Source: Anabas testudineus
Lineage: Eukaryota; Chordata; Actinopteri; Anabantiformes; Anabantidae
DNA length: 64,000 nucleotides
NCBI RefSeq assembly: GCF_900324465.2
Contig: NC_046622.1
Coordinates: forward strand, 20,624,297 to 20,688,296
Reading direction: 5' to 3'
Part shown: one piece after another, positions 19,971-32,894 of the stretch
Position numbering within the stretch: position 1 is the first letter of the stretch
Layout: every line of letters begins with the position of its first letter
Notes under the pieces: model-generated
What the model saw: only the letters and a program-made list of their open reading frames with translations
Told to the model about the DNA's origin: nothing
The model's database searches: none
Made by a program: the position numbers and the translations under genes

Positions 19971-22900
19971 ATGTGGGAAATCTTAGATACCAACTTGTTT
20001 TCACTCATGCTTTTCTATTGCAGCTTTTTCTCAGCAGTGACCCCTCTTTATTCCTTCTCCTGCCGATTACAGGGACAGTTTCATCTCAATGGGATGCATA
20101 GGTCCGGGGATGTGATTCTGGGTGGACTGTTTCAGATTCATTTCTTCTCATCTTATCCTGACATGTATTTTACTTCAAAGCCAAAAGAGCCTACCTGCCA
20201 TGGGTAAGTCCACAAACAGCAAAAAAAGACATTTGGGAAATCAGTGCCGCTGATAATAAGTTATTACCATTTTCAGTCAAGTTTTGTTTTGTATTATTCA
20301 ATATAAAAGAGTGGTATTTTGTTTTAGTTTTGATATTCTAGGGTTTAGGAAAGCTCAGACCATGGCCTTTGCTATTAATGAGATCAACAGAAACTCTAAC
20401 CTGCTGCCTAATGTGACTCTGGGATACAGTCTGTATGATAACTGCCTCCAGCTGGGAATTGGATTTCGTGCAGCTTTGGCATTAGTCAGTGGTCAAGAGG
20501 AGCAAGTTGATTTACCTGAAACCTGTGTAGGAACCCCTCCAGTCCTAGGGATTGTGGGTGATTCATCATCAACACGTTGTATTGCCATCTCCTCTGTCTT
20601 AGGGTTGTACAGAGTACCCATGGTGAGTTTTCTCCTTAGCTATCATTATCAATACTATAGTTTTCTAAGTTATTCCTAAACAAGAAGCAGCCAAAATAAC
20701 AAAGTTGATAGATCTTGTAAAGGCTTTAAATTGTTTTCAGAATGCACAATGTGTGTTTTTCCACAGGTGAGTTATTTTGCCACATGTTCCTGCCTGAGTG
20801 ACCGTCAAAAGTTTCCATCTTTTTTTAGGACAATTCCAAGTGACTCTTTTCAGGTAAAACTGCATAAAATAAAAATTGAAACAAAGTGAAACCACATTGA
20901 AATAACAAACATCCTAATACTGAAAAATATATTTATATTTCATTAGCTCTTAAATTTTTTGTGCCATTCATAGTCTCGTATTCACTGTCACTGTCACAGT
21001 CACTGTCTGCAGTGGAACCAGTTTAGCAGATATCCCATTAAAGCCTATGCACTAATCCCTCCACTCTCTATTTACTTAGGTGCGTGCTGTAATTCAGATT
21101 TTAAAACGCTTTGGCTGGACTTGGGCAGGTTTGCTGATCAGTGATGATGATTATGGACTTAATGCTGCCCGCTCCTTTCAGTCTGATCTGAGTCAGTCTG
21201 GTGCAGGTTGTCTGGCTTATTTAGAGATTTTACCGTGGGGTGAAGACCCAGCTGAACTGAGGAGAATTGTGGATGTGATGAAGAAATCCACAGCTCGTGT
21301 CGTCATTGTGTTTGCTCATGAGAGTCACATGATCAACATCATGGAAGAGGTTGAAGTAGAACTTAAATGTTGATGTGATTATTAATTATATTTTTATTTA
21401 ATGTGAAAGGTTTAAGTTTAACAATGCCTAAATGCAAAACTAGATATTTTATTAAAAAATTAAAAGCTTATTTGTTGTAGGCACAGCTATCAGTGTTTGA
21501 GAATATAATTTTGACCAATTTTAGAAATGTTTTATTGAACTGTATTTATTTAATTATAAAAATGTAGGTACAGCACTATGACCATTTAGATCATTTAGAT
21601 CATATTACTGTGTTAAACTGGATTTAATCAATGTATAAATTATATGGTATTTATTGATATTGTTCTATAAATTTATATCTTCTTTATAATGTAATGTACA
21701 GGTGGTGAGACAGAATGTAATAGGCCTTCAGTGGATTGCCAGTGAAGCTTGGACATCAGCTGCTGTGCTTCAGACTCCCCGTCTCATGCCGTACCTGGGT
21801 GGCACACTGGGCATTGCTATACGTCGTGGGGAAATTCCTGGACTCAGAGAATTTCTCTTACAAACACATCCTGACCTGTACCATAATAACAGCTTTGAAA
21901 ATAGTATGGTGAGAGTTTGTCTGTACAATCTGATTTGATATCTGTAGGAATGATACTTCATCAAAGATGATAATATGCAGTTTTGAATACATTTTAGGTA
22001 AATCTGTTTTGGGAACACACATTTGAGTGTAGATTTTCACCACCTCCAGCAGGTTGGCTGGAAGCTGGTGGAGCACTATGCACTGGACAAGAAGATCTAG
22101 AGAAAGTGGAAACTGAGTTTTTAGACATTTCAGACCTTCGGCCAGAGTATAATGTTTACAAGGCTGTGTATTCTCTGGCGTATGCCCTTCATGACATGCT
22201 GCAGTGTGAATCAGGACGAGGGCCTTTCAGCAATCACAGCTGTGGCAGTTTGCAAAGGTTGGAGCCATGGCAGGTGTGATATAAATTTATACTGCAACTG
22301 TGTTTATATGACTTAATGCAGTACTTAAATATTTCTTGCACAGTAATATTTTAGGCATAGAAATAGACAAAGGTTTAAGATAATTAATTAAAATACCAAT
22401 CTGAGCTAAACGTTTTTTCACCACTGCTTGCAGAGAAGAGAATATGTTGTAACTGCCCATATGTTATGTTCTTCATGTGAGCTCTATAAGATTTCTCTCT
22501 TTTTCTTATTGTCATAGCTTGTTTATTACTTGGGAAAGGTCAACTTCAGCACACCGTTTGGTGATCAAGTCTTGTTTGATGAGAATGGTGATGCTTTACC
22601 AATATATGATATCATGAACTGGTTGTGGCTCCCTGATGGAAAAACTAAACTTCAGACTGTGGGTGAGGTTAAGAAGTTGCCCCTCAAAGGTGAAGAACTG
22701 ACACTTGACGAAGACAAAATCTTCTGGAACTTTGAGTTTAAAGAGGTTACTTCAGATTTTTCAGTCGCCTATATTTTGGTCAATTTATATTACATCACAT
22801 CAGTGTAGGTTAATAGATATTCATGTTTCTTTTTACAGCCTCCACGATCAGTGTGCAGTGAGAGCTGTCCTCCAGGGACCCGTATGGCCAGAAAGAGGGG

Positions 22901-24221
22901 GCAGCCTGTCTGCTGTTTTGACTGCATTCTGTGTTCAGAGGGAAAGATCAGCAATAAGACTGGTTGGTATTTACTTTTAATTGTGTCACATTTAATATTG
23001 GTTGGAGATATAATAGTCAGATTCATCCAATTTAAATGCCAATAAACATTAAACATTTAACAACATTAAACAATTAAACTGTAATTATGTAGTCATTACA
23101 ATGAGATATAAAACTGGAAGAAAGACATTTAGAGGAAGACACATGTTGTCTATAAACACTTGTGACTTACCAAATACATTACAATATATTTTCTCTTTAT
23201 ACAAAACATAATCTTGTGAGCATTAAGGTTCATTAAAAACACATTTGCTGCCACACTTTAGTGGTTAGCATCATCAATCCTGGCTAGCAAAGCACTTTTT
23301 TTGTTTTTTCTAGATTCCACAGAGTGCTCCAGCTGTCCAGAGGATTTCTGGTCCAGTCCTCAGCGTGACCACTGTGTTCCTAAGATAACAGAGTTCCTCT
23401 CATACGATGAACCTCTGGGTATCTGCTTGACAGCCACCTCATTGTTGGGCACATTTATCTGTGCTGTTGTCTTGGGGATTTTTGTCCATCATCGCCAAAC
23501 ACCTATAGTACGCGCCAACAATTCAGAACTAAGTTTCCAGCTATTGCTGTCACTTAAACTATGTTTCCTCTGCTCACTGCTGTTTATTGGACGACCCAAG
23601 CTGTGGACATGCCAGCTAAGACATGCAGCATTTGGCATCAGCTTTGTTCTTTGCGTCTCATGTATTTTGGTAAAAACCATGGTAGTTCTAGCTGTGTTCA
23701 AGGCCTCAAAGCCAGGAGGTGAGGCCAGTTTGAAATGGTTTGGCGCGGTGCAACAGAGAGGGACAGTGTTGGTTCTCACTTGTGTTCAAGCAACAATCTG
23801 CACTGCCTGGATTGTCTCAGCCTCACCAGCACCTCATAAAAACACACAATACTACAATGACAAGATAGTTTATGAGTGTGTAGTTGGCTCCACAGTTGGT
23901 TTTTCAGTGCTACTTGGCTATATAGGCTTACTGGCTGTCCTCAGTTATCTGTTAGCATTTCTAGCTCGGAATCTTCCAGACAGTTTTAATGAGGCCAAAC
24001 TCATCACTTTCAGCATGTTGATCTTCTGTGCTGTGTGGGTGGCTTTTGTTCCTGCTTATATTAGCTCCCCAGGTAAATATGCAGACGCAGTAGAGGTATT
24101 TGCAATTCTGGCCTCCAGTTTTGGTCTCTTGATGACACTGTTTGGACCTAAATGTTACATAATCCTGATAAGACCAGAGAAAAACACAAAGAAAGCAATC
24201 ATGGGTCGAGGCACCAAATAA
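19971..24221 (+). CDS. OlfC (V2R-type) olfactory receptor 1
   Basis: Class C GPCR, 875 residues from nine in-frame exons: 19971-20203, 20328-20622, 20767-20853, 21080-21349, 21702-21908, 21998-22273, 22518-22745, 22839-22962, 23314-24221. A signal peptide (about residues 5-27) leads into the Venus-flytrap domain ([72 protein letters not shown]), the cysteine-rich linker ([15 protein letters not shown]) and seven helices ([56 protein letters not shown]). The Ser, Thr, Tyr and Glu positions that bind the amino-acid backbone in class C receptors are present. The usual large exon 3 is cut into four. Two donors are weak (GAG then GTTGAA; GAG then GTTACT). AATAAA at 24317. Expected at the surface of olfactory neurons. 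Confidence 0.9.
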
Positions 24222-25379
24222 TAAAAAATTGCATGATTTTCAGAAGACACAATCAATATGTTTTCTCTGTACAAAATATGTTAATAGTGACAGCAATGAC
24301 CTTACAGTTAATGGCAAATAAATCTTTATTAAAATATTTGTTTTCCCATTGGATCGTACATGTAGGAATACTAAGACACTGATTTAATCAATTTTTTTCT
24401 GTGATGCAATTAATGTTGTACCAAAGATGTACTCTTTAAATGCTATAATTACCCTTATTACTCAAAGTATAAATTTACTTTACACCAAATAGGTGGAAGG
24501 CACATGTAACACAACATATCTGAGATCATTATGAGGAAGCGTTGTCAGGTTTTATCACAAACATTCATGGAGGCAAACATGAAAATTCAACTAATTATTA
24601 GGATAAACTGTACCTATCTTACCCAGTATCTAACTGGAGGTTTTACCTAAACACAGTGTCATTGCTACCTGATTAGGTCTGAAGATAATGTTTGAAAATT
24701 TGCTTGGGCTGGGTTAGGGAAAAAATAAAAATATGTCCTTCAAGCACTGCAACATGATTATGTCTTTTGTCATACTCTTATCAACTAGTATACACCTATG
24801 TCTTCAAAGCATTAAAGTCTGTATCACCGGCAATCTAATGAAATGAGCTCTATTGTAGACTTAACTTCACATTCAATAAATGATAACCACCTTGCATCCA
24901 CATTTCTCCAAAACTAATAATACTGCATTTACAAAGTCAATGTAGATCCCACTGAGATACAACAAACCTCAATCAAACACACTGCCATGAATAACAGCAC
25001 TTTAAACACCTATTTGCCTACCTAATAGGTCTGCAAATTTTTAAGCAAATTCCTTAATCAACAATTGACAATAACAATTGTTAAGTCAGTATAAGTTACC
25101 TGGTTTGAAATTGCAGAACTTTCACTCCTGACTTTTGCTATTCATCAGCTATCTAGAAATCTAGAGATCTAAAGTATGAAACACAACAACTAATTCTGCA
25201 CAACCTACAGGCTTCGCAGGAGACTAAATGTGCTATAATTACTATAGGGCTCAGTATACTCACAGTGAGCTGTTTTAGAAAGCTAACACACATGTCCTAT
25301 CACATCTAGAGGTTAGTTTCACCTTTGATGCCAGCAACACCTGCATTTAATTCCAGAAAATAAAAATTCACAAATACAG
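24222..25379. other. 3' region and spacer, no recognised gene
   Basis: AT-rich sequence after OlfC gene 1. Apart from a polyadenylation signal at 24317-24322, I see no gene, RNA or clear repeat. Confidence 0.5.
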
Positions 25380-26015
25380 GCTACTGTCCCCACCTGCCTA
25401 AGAAATTCTACTATTGTGCCAGTACCAAAGAAGTCAGCAGCAACGTGTCTGAATGGGTCTCACTCAATGGCTCTTAACACCAGTTTTAATTTAAGTGTTA
25501 TTAGAGGCTGATACGATCCCTCATTGATGTCAGCACTGTGTCAAACCTGGAAAAACAAGTCCACAAAGCATGCAGTTTCCATTCACACAGCCCTTAGAAC
25601 TTAAGACTTGTCAACCACCCATACATACGTATGTTGTTTGTTGATTTAAGTTGGCCGTTGAACACAATAAGGCCCTAACAATTTGTGGTTAAACTGGCTA
25701 ACTACGCTAGAATCATGGGCTTTCTAGCAAATTGAACACAGAGGGTCAGAGTTGGATCTGATACTTCATCCATCCTAAACACAGGGGCCCCCACAGTGTT
25801 ATGTGCTGAGCCTGATGCTATTCACCTTATAAACACAATACAAAGCCAACAATAAGTTGACTGAAGGAACAACAATTGTTAGCCTGATATCAAATGACTA
25901 AGAGACAGCCTACAAGGAAGAGGTGCACCATCTGTTAGAGTTCTATCATGACAATATCTTGGCTTTCAACATCACTAAGACAAAAGTGATTGTTATGGAT
26001 TTTAGAAGTACCACC
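25380..26015 (+). mobile_element. LINE reverse transcriptase relic
   Basis: The phrases 'gtgccagtaccaaagaagtc' (VPVPKKS), 'tctcactcaatggctctta' (S.MALT) and 'acaggggcccccacagtgtt' (TGAPQ.V), then YKEEVHHLLEFYHDNILAFN and ITKTKVIVMDFRS, follow the order of a CR1/L2-type LINE ORF2. It is heavily decayed. Confidence 0.6.
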
Positions 26016-26341
26016 CATCCCCCATTCTCTTGGGCGCCTATGTCACAAAAGGTTTCACACCAACTGTCAACAACTCCTGCCTAGGGAGAAAGGCCCAACA
26101 AAGGCTCATTTTCTTAATGCTGGGTTCACACATACAATCACTGGGCCATCAACAGCTGCCATTCATTGTCAATGCAAACCTGGCACAGCCACTCAGTACA
26201 GCTGTGCAAAAAAGAGACAGAGGATCCCAGAGTAGGATAAGTTGAAGCAAATTGAACTTGTACTGTGTCTGGCAAAGATTGCTATCCTAAATCAAGGTTT
26301 GTATTTTAGGAATTTAAATTTTACTGTTTATTGTTAATTTG

Positions 26342-26345
<4 letters not shown>

Positions 26346-26407
<62 letters not shown>
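26346..26407. repeat. GT microsatellite
   Basis: About 30 TG units in a row. It lies between the LINE relic and OlfC gene 2. Confidence 0.9.
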
Positions 26408-26409
<2 letters not shown>

Positions 26410-26598
26410 CATACAATGCTAAAATGGCCTTGAAGTGCTGTAATTGGACAAATAAATTATGTCGCAACACAGCAGATAATAATAGTTCATTTAAAAAAAT
26501 CAGTTTTGAATGACATGCAAATGAAATGCATTTAAGCCCTGCCCCTACTTCTTCTGCTGTCCTTGTGGGCGGTTTGCAGATTAAACAATACTACAAAT

Positions 26599-26610
26599 AA
26601 ATAAAAGGGG
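26599..26610 (+). promoter_or_regulatory. TATA-like box of OlfC gene 2
   Basis: AATAAAAGGGGG about 55 bases before the start codon, with the upstream blocks 'ctgcccctacttcttctgc' and 'gattaaacaatactac' shared with OlfC gene 1 and the three relic promoters. Confidence 0.5.
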
Positions 26611-26666
26611 GTCACAAAGAGATAAAACTAACCTTCCTTGCAAAAAGGTTCAACTGGGAGAAAGCA

Positions 26667-29600
26667 ATGTGGCCATTTTTAGACACCAAATTGTTCTTAC
26701 TCATGTTGTTGTCCTACTTTTCCTTCGTTTTCTCCTCATCTCATTCCTCTTCCTGCCAGTTACAGAGACAATTTCATCTAAATGGGATGCACAAGGATGG
26801 AGATGTGATTCTGGGTGGGTTGTTTGAAATTCACTTCTTTGCTGTGTTTCCAGACTTGTCTTTCACCTCCGAGCCAAAACAGCCTGTTTGCCAAGGGTGA
26901 GTCTGTCAGAGTGGTGACAATCAGTGCCATCAGTAGTTTTTAGGTAAACAGATATTAATCTGAAATAATGTGTATTTAAAATAGTGTTTATTTGTCTATG
27001 GTTTTTCTTTTGCACAGTCTGCTTTATTTATTTTTTCCATTCAAATATTACTATGGCCGTTGCTATTAAATATTTACTTAATCAATGCGTGTATTAGAAT
27101 AGTAAAGAGTGGTATTTTGTGTTAGTTTTGATGTTCTAGGATTCAGACAAGCCCAGACCATGGATTTTGCTATTCATGAGATCAACAGAAACTCTAACCT
27201 GCTGCCTAATGTGACTCTGGGATACAGTCTGTATGATAACTGCATCCAGCTGGGAATTGGATTTCGTGCAGCTTTGGCATTAGTCAGTGGTCAAGAGGAG
27301 CAAGTTGATTTACCTGAAACCTGTGTAGGAACCCCTCCAGTCCTAGGGATTGTGGGTGATTCATCATCAACACGTTGTATTGCCATCTCCTCTGTCTTAG
27401 GTTTGTACAGAGTACCCATGGTAAGTTTTACTCTGTATTATCTATTAATTCTTTTGGATCATTTTGATTTGATTTGATTTGTAAAAAATGGAGAGCTCAG
27501 ACATAAAATCTCAGTAAAAGCAATGAATGTTTTTAAGATGCACAGTCTGTGTTTTTCGCAGGTAAGTTATTTTGCCACATGTTCCTGCCTGAGTGACCGT
27601 CAAAAATTTCCATCCTTTTTTAGGACAATTCCAAGTGATGCTTTTCAGGTGAAAATCTATCGAATAGACCCTTGTACTGCAATGAAAATCTATTATGTTT
27701 GTGTCACCAGTCACATTTGTACCATTTATAGAGGGTATAGTCCCAGGTAACAAGACTGAACAGCAAAAACTAAAACTTTATTGTAGTCTGTGCACTAATC
27801 CCTCCACTCTGTATTCACTTAGGTGCGTGCTGTGATTCAGATTCTAAAACGCTTTGGCTGGACTTGGGCAGGTCTGCTGATCAGTGATGACGACTATGGA
27901 CTCCATGCTGCTCGTTCCTTTCAGTCTGACCTAAGTCAGTCTGGTGCAGGTTGTCTGGCTTATTTAGAGATTTTGCCGTGGGGTGAAGACCCAGCTGAAC
28001 TGAGGAGAATTGTGGATGTGATGAAGAAATCCACAGCTCGTGTAGTTACTGCATTTGCACATGAGAGTCACATGATTGACCTTATGGAAGAGGTTAGACT
28101 TGAAATAGAAATGAAAATAATTATTAGAACAGAATGATACAAATGAATGATTTGTTTGTCAAATTGTTATTTATAAATGTATATCTTCTTTATAATGTAA
28201 TGTACAGGTAGTGAGGCAGAATGTAACAGGGCTTCAGTGGATTGCCAGTGAAGCCTGGACATCAGCTGCTGTGCTTCAGACTCCCCGTCTCATGCCGTAC
28301 CTGGGTGGCACACTGGGCATTGCTATACGTCGTGGGGAAATTCCTGGACTCAGAGAATTTCTGTTGCAAATACGTCCTGACCTGTACCACAACAGTACAT
28401 ATGGAAATAACCTGGTGAGAGTTTATCTTTGCACTCTGATTTGCTACTAGTATTGTCATTATTTATAACATGCAATTTTTAATACATTTTAGGTAAATCA
28501 GTTTTGGGAACACACATTTGAGTGTAGATTTTCACCACCTCCAGCAGGTTGGCTGGAGGCTGGTGGAGCATTATGCACTGGACAAGAAGATCTAGAGAAA
28601 GTGGAAACTGAGTTTTTAGACATTTCAGACCTTCGGCCAGAGTATAATGTTTACAAGGCCGTGTATTCTCTGGCGTATGCCCTTCATGACATGCTGCAGT
28701 GTGAACCAGGGCGAAGGCCTTTCAGCAATCACAGCTGTGGCCGTTTGCAAAGGTTGGAGCCATGGCAGGTGGGATATCAATTTATATTCAACCTGTTAAT
28801 ATGGCTGTCTTGTCACTAGGTCTACAATATTATCAATGACAATTATATGTTAAAATAAATACTTTGTTCTAATTTTTCATGTCTTCATACTGTATGTTGA
28901 TAAGTGTAGTATGTGGTATGATCAAGGTACTGATGAGTTTTTTTTATCTGTCTACTTTAATTTTCCCTTGTTTTTATTGTCATAGCTTGTGCATTGTTTG
29001 CAAAAGGTCAACTTCACCACATCATTTGGTGATCAAATATCATTTGATGAGAATGGTGATGCTTTACCAATCTATGATATCATGAACTGGCTGTGGCTCC
29101 CTGATGGAAGAACTAAAGTTCAGACTGTGGGTGAGGTTAAGAAGTTGCCCTTCAAAGGTGAAGAACTCACACTTGATGAAGACAAAATCTTCTGGAACTT
29201 TGAATCCAAAGAGGTCATTTTATTTACTTCCTTCTTTTGAAAGATGAATATCTCCTTGATTCAGTGTAGCAGCAGTGAAGAATAACATACAATAGTTCCT
29301 TCTAGCCTCCCCAGTCAGTGTGCAGTGAGAGCTGTCCTCCGGGCACCCGCATTGCCAGAAAGAAGGGGGAACCTTTGTGCTGCTTTGATTGCATTCCTTG
29401 TTCTGAGGGAAAGATCAGCAATGAGACTGGTTGGTGTTCAATTTTAAAATATTTGCAGTTTGGAGATATTTAGTAAGTAATTATATGTATCTTCACAATC
29501 TTCCTGTTTTCTTAGACTCCATGGAGTGCACCAGCTGTCCAGAAGATTTCTGGTCGAGTCCTCAGCGTGACCACTGTGTTCCTAAGAAAATAGAGTTTCT

Positions 29601-30426
29601 CTCTTATCATGAGCCTCTGGGTATCTGCTTGACAACTACCTCATTGTTGGGCACATTTATCTGTGCTGTTGTACTGGGGATTTTCATCTATCACCGCAGC
29701 ACACCTATTGTACGTGCCAACAACTCAGAACTTAGCTTCCAGCTATTGGTGTCTCTTAAACTATGTTTTCTTTGCTCACTGCTGTTTATCGGACGACCCA
29801 GACAGTGGACATGCCAACTGAGACATGCAGCATTTGGAATCAGCTTTGTGCTCTGTGTCTCATGTATCCTGGTAAAAACCATGGTAGTTCTAGCTGTGTT
29901 CAAGGCCTCAAAGCCAGGAGGTGGAGCCAGTCTGAAATGGTTTGGCGTGGTGCAACAGAGAGGAACAGTTCTGGTTCTTACCTGTGTTCAAGCTGCAATT
30001 TGCACTACCTGGATTGTCTCAGCCTCCCCTGTGCCTCATAAAAATACCCATTACCACAATGACAAAATAGTTTATGAGTGTGTGGTAGGTTCCACAGTCG
30101 GTTTTGCCATGTTACTGGGTTACATTGGTTTACTGGCTATCCTCAGTGTTCTGATTGCATTTCTGGCAAGAAATCTTCCAGACAACTTCAACGAGGCCAA
30201 ACTCATCACTTTCAGCATGTTGATCTTCTGTGCTGTGTGGGTGGCTTTTGTTCCTGCTTATATCAGCTCCCCAGGTAAATATGCTGATGTAGTGGAGGTA
30301 TTTGCCATCTTGGCCTCAAGTTTTGGTCTCCTGGTGGCTCTGTTTGGACCCAAATGTTACATTATCCTAATGAAACCAGAGAAAAACACAAAGAGAGCAA
30401 TAATGGGTCGTGGCATCAAATCATAA
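26667..30426 (+). CDS. OlfC (V2R-type) olfactory receptor 2
   Basis: Tandem sister of OlfC gene 1, also 875 residues in nine exons: 26667-26896, 27126-27420, 27562-27648, 27823-28092, 28208-28414, 28493-28768, 28986-29213, 29306-29429, 29516-30426. Lengths are the same as in gene 1 except exon 1 (one codon shorter) and the last exon (one codon longer). Signal peptide [20 protein letters not shown]; flytrap domain with [56 protein letters not shown]; linker [10 protein letters not shown] and CCFDC; seven helices in one exon with [15 protein letters not shown] and [16 protein letters not shown]. Exons 2 to 4 are almost identical to gene 1, so the pair is young or homogenised. Probably amino-acid sensing by family; ligand unknown. 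Confidence 0.9.
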
Positions 30427-31419
30427 ACATTGAACTTTAGCTTATAAGACAAAATTAATTAATGAACCCTTTTCTCTGCACAACTGAAAAATGTCATATA
30501 CAGAAAATTGATACATAGAACTAAAGCTACTTCAAATTTTAATAAAAGCTATAGCAATATTAACCAGGGCTGATGTCCAATAAATGTATTTTTATTTCTC
30601 TTCCCATGCTATCAGTTAAGTTACTCCTCATGGTTTATGGCTATTCTTCATTATGTAATTTTGTTCTATTTTTTTCACAATAATAAAATATGATATAAAA
30701 CATACCAGTGTCATTCTTAAATATTTCAATGATTTTTACCTATTAAAAGAATCTAAATAAAGAAGAACTCTGATGGGGCAGGAGACAAAAATGATATTCA
30801 CTTGGAATGTTTATATCTTGACAGATTCTTTATGACAGAGGTTAAGGCAGAGATTATAGTGATCTGGACAAAATTACATTTTTATTTTATTAAAATATTG
30901 TGTTAAAAGACAAACATGAAGTTGCTTAGTTCATGTTAATCAGAATACTTCTCTCTGATAACATGAGTGAGGTATCTCATCATGGTGAACACTGTCTGAA
31001 TTATCTGCTCCTGGTGTTCATGACTCTCACCACAGGGTGGAGCCACACACCACCATTTTCAGCTAGATTCTCTTGTCAAGATAAGCCAACTCTAACTTCT
31101 GTTCTCTCAAATTCCCTTTCTGATATTTAGGTCACGAACTCCCACATTTACAGCTTATTTCAATGACTGACCTTAAGGCTAGGATTCTAATCTTAGCATG
31201 CGTATCAGAGATGTTACAGTGACATCTGATGCACGTTTGTTTGTGTATACAGGTCCCAAGAAGTTGTCATTTCACTAAAATGAAAATTAAATGTACTATT
31301 TCCCTATTTCTGCACAGTACAGTATGCCATTTTTTTTTTTTTTGTTTGTTTGTTTATTTTTTTGTATTTGCATGTGTTGAGCTCTTATGGCCACTGTACT
31401 AAATAGTATTTGTCTCCCT
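30427..31419. other. Convergent spacer, left part
   Basis: 3' region of OlfC gene 2 followed by AT-rich sequence; AATAAA at 30541-30546 could serve as polyadenylation signal. Nothing else is recognised. Confidence 0.45.
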
Positions 31420-32000
31420 TATTTCCTGTCTTTAGCAAACTGGTGTCAACTACACTGTTTAGACTTACAGAGGCCTGTGAATGATGTCATGACAGGAAGG
31501 CAATGTAAGCACATGGTTAGAGAGTTGGGGGATCTATTAATGGAAGTCCAAGCAGCAAAGTCAGATGGAACCCTTTCAGGCCTGGTATTATGCAAAAGCT
31601 GTCTTTCAGTTTACCAGACAGATGGATGACACTAGACTATGCATACAAACAGCAATACAATACTTTTTCTCCGTTCTCCTTCCTTGTAGTTTTTATAAGC
31701 CAAGAGATGGACAGGTCACTCTTCCCCTACCAACTTTCATAGGGTGCAATCAGATCCCAAATGACCGTTCGGAAATTCCCACACCTTAAGTTGCCCTTTG
31801 TCACTCACACCTAAAATGTATTGCAAGGCAGGTACGAGATGTTGAACCTGAGGCTCCAATAAAGCTACTTTTTGGAATAGACATTGTATCGATCTATGAA
31901 GTGAGGAAACAGATAAACGGACCACACATTGCCCCCTATGAACAGAAACTGGACTGGGAGTGTTTGTGCAGGTCTGATCCACAGCTACAGGAAGCAACTG
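31420..32000 (+). mobile_element. BEL/Pao-like LTR retroelement fossil
   Basis: A broken fragment. The part around 31850-31985 resembles the protease/pol junction region of BEL/Pao elements. No LTRs are seen, and the upstream limit is uncertain. It looks old and is adjoined by a Tc1 end. Confidence 0.4.
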
Positions 32001-32002
32001 GT

Positions 32003-32200
32003 TGAAATTATTGCTGCCAAGGAAGAGTCAACCAGTTGTTAATTCCAAGGGTTCACATAATTTTACCACTTTATCACTTTTAGGTTTTTTCTCAACAAAG
32101 ACATAGATCAGAATTTGTTTTGTGGTATTATTTTAGGCACATGATATTTGTTAATACTCTTAACTTAGACGAAGATGTGATACCACATGAACTATAGAAA
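32003..32200 (+). mobile_element. Tc1-like element, 3' end
   Basis: It starts with the last transposase codons (IAAKEESTS) and continues through 'ttccaagggttcacataatt' and 'aaagacatagatcagaatttg' into the 'gtgacttagatgaagat'-type terminal repeat. Related ends occur at 51160-51270 and 62535-62590. Confidence 0.6.
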
Positions 32201-32894
32201 GTTCCTGTCTCCTGGCCTGACAAAGCTGTGAAACATCTGTTCTACGTTTGGGGTGAGCCTCTTTCCTGAAATATAGTAGTACTCCAATAAGGCTGTTATT
32301 ATTGTCAGGGCCAGTCAATCAGACATCATTGACCGAGACACAGTGAAATTAACTACTCGAATCGAAGACAACTCGGATTTGACCTAGTTTCTTGGATGAT
32401 AAACCCCAAAAAGAGGCAAATAGCAACATTCCTCATGTTTACTAGGAGGAGGAGCGACCTCCTCTCTTTCTAAAAGGCTTGCTTCAAGATATTTCTAAAT
32501 GTGAGATCCGCAACAGAAGGAGCTAGCTTTTCATCCTCTTTTGTCTTTTTGAGCACTGTCATTTCTGAAAAGGGCGAGTAGAGATATTGTAATTTCTCAC
32601 TGATGTGGGCTTGCGTTACATAATTTTAAAATTACTTAACAGTAAAAACCACACAGAAAACTATGTCAAGTGAATATTTAAAACAAAAGATTTAATGTTT
32701 AATTGTTTGTTCAATTAATTACAAATATAGTTATAGTTAATGCAGATGAGCAACCTAATTGAGTAATGTTTTATTGTGCTATACTGAATATAATAGGTAA
32801 ATGAAAATATACAACCATAATAGGGACTATACACACACTGATTAGTGGCCATATTTGATAAGCTAATATATTTATTTTTGTCAATTTGTCTAAA
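32201..32894. other. Convergent spacer, right part
   Basis: No gene recognised. TTTATT at 32871-32876 (AATAAA on the - strand) may be the polyadenylation signal of the OlfC gene that ends at 32895. Confidence 0.45.

Noticed and set aside
26346-26407. GT run as a functional element
   Set aside because: Ordinary microsatellite; nothing around it suggests a specific role.
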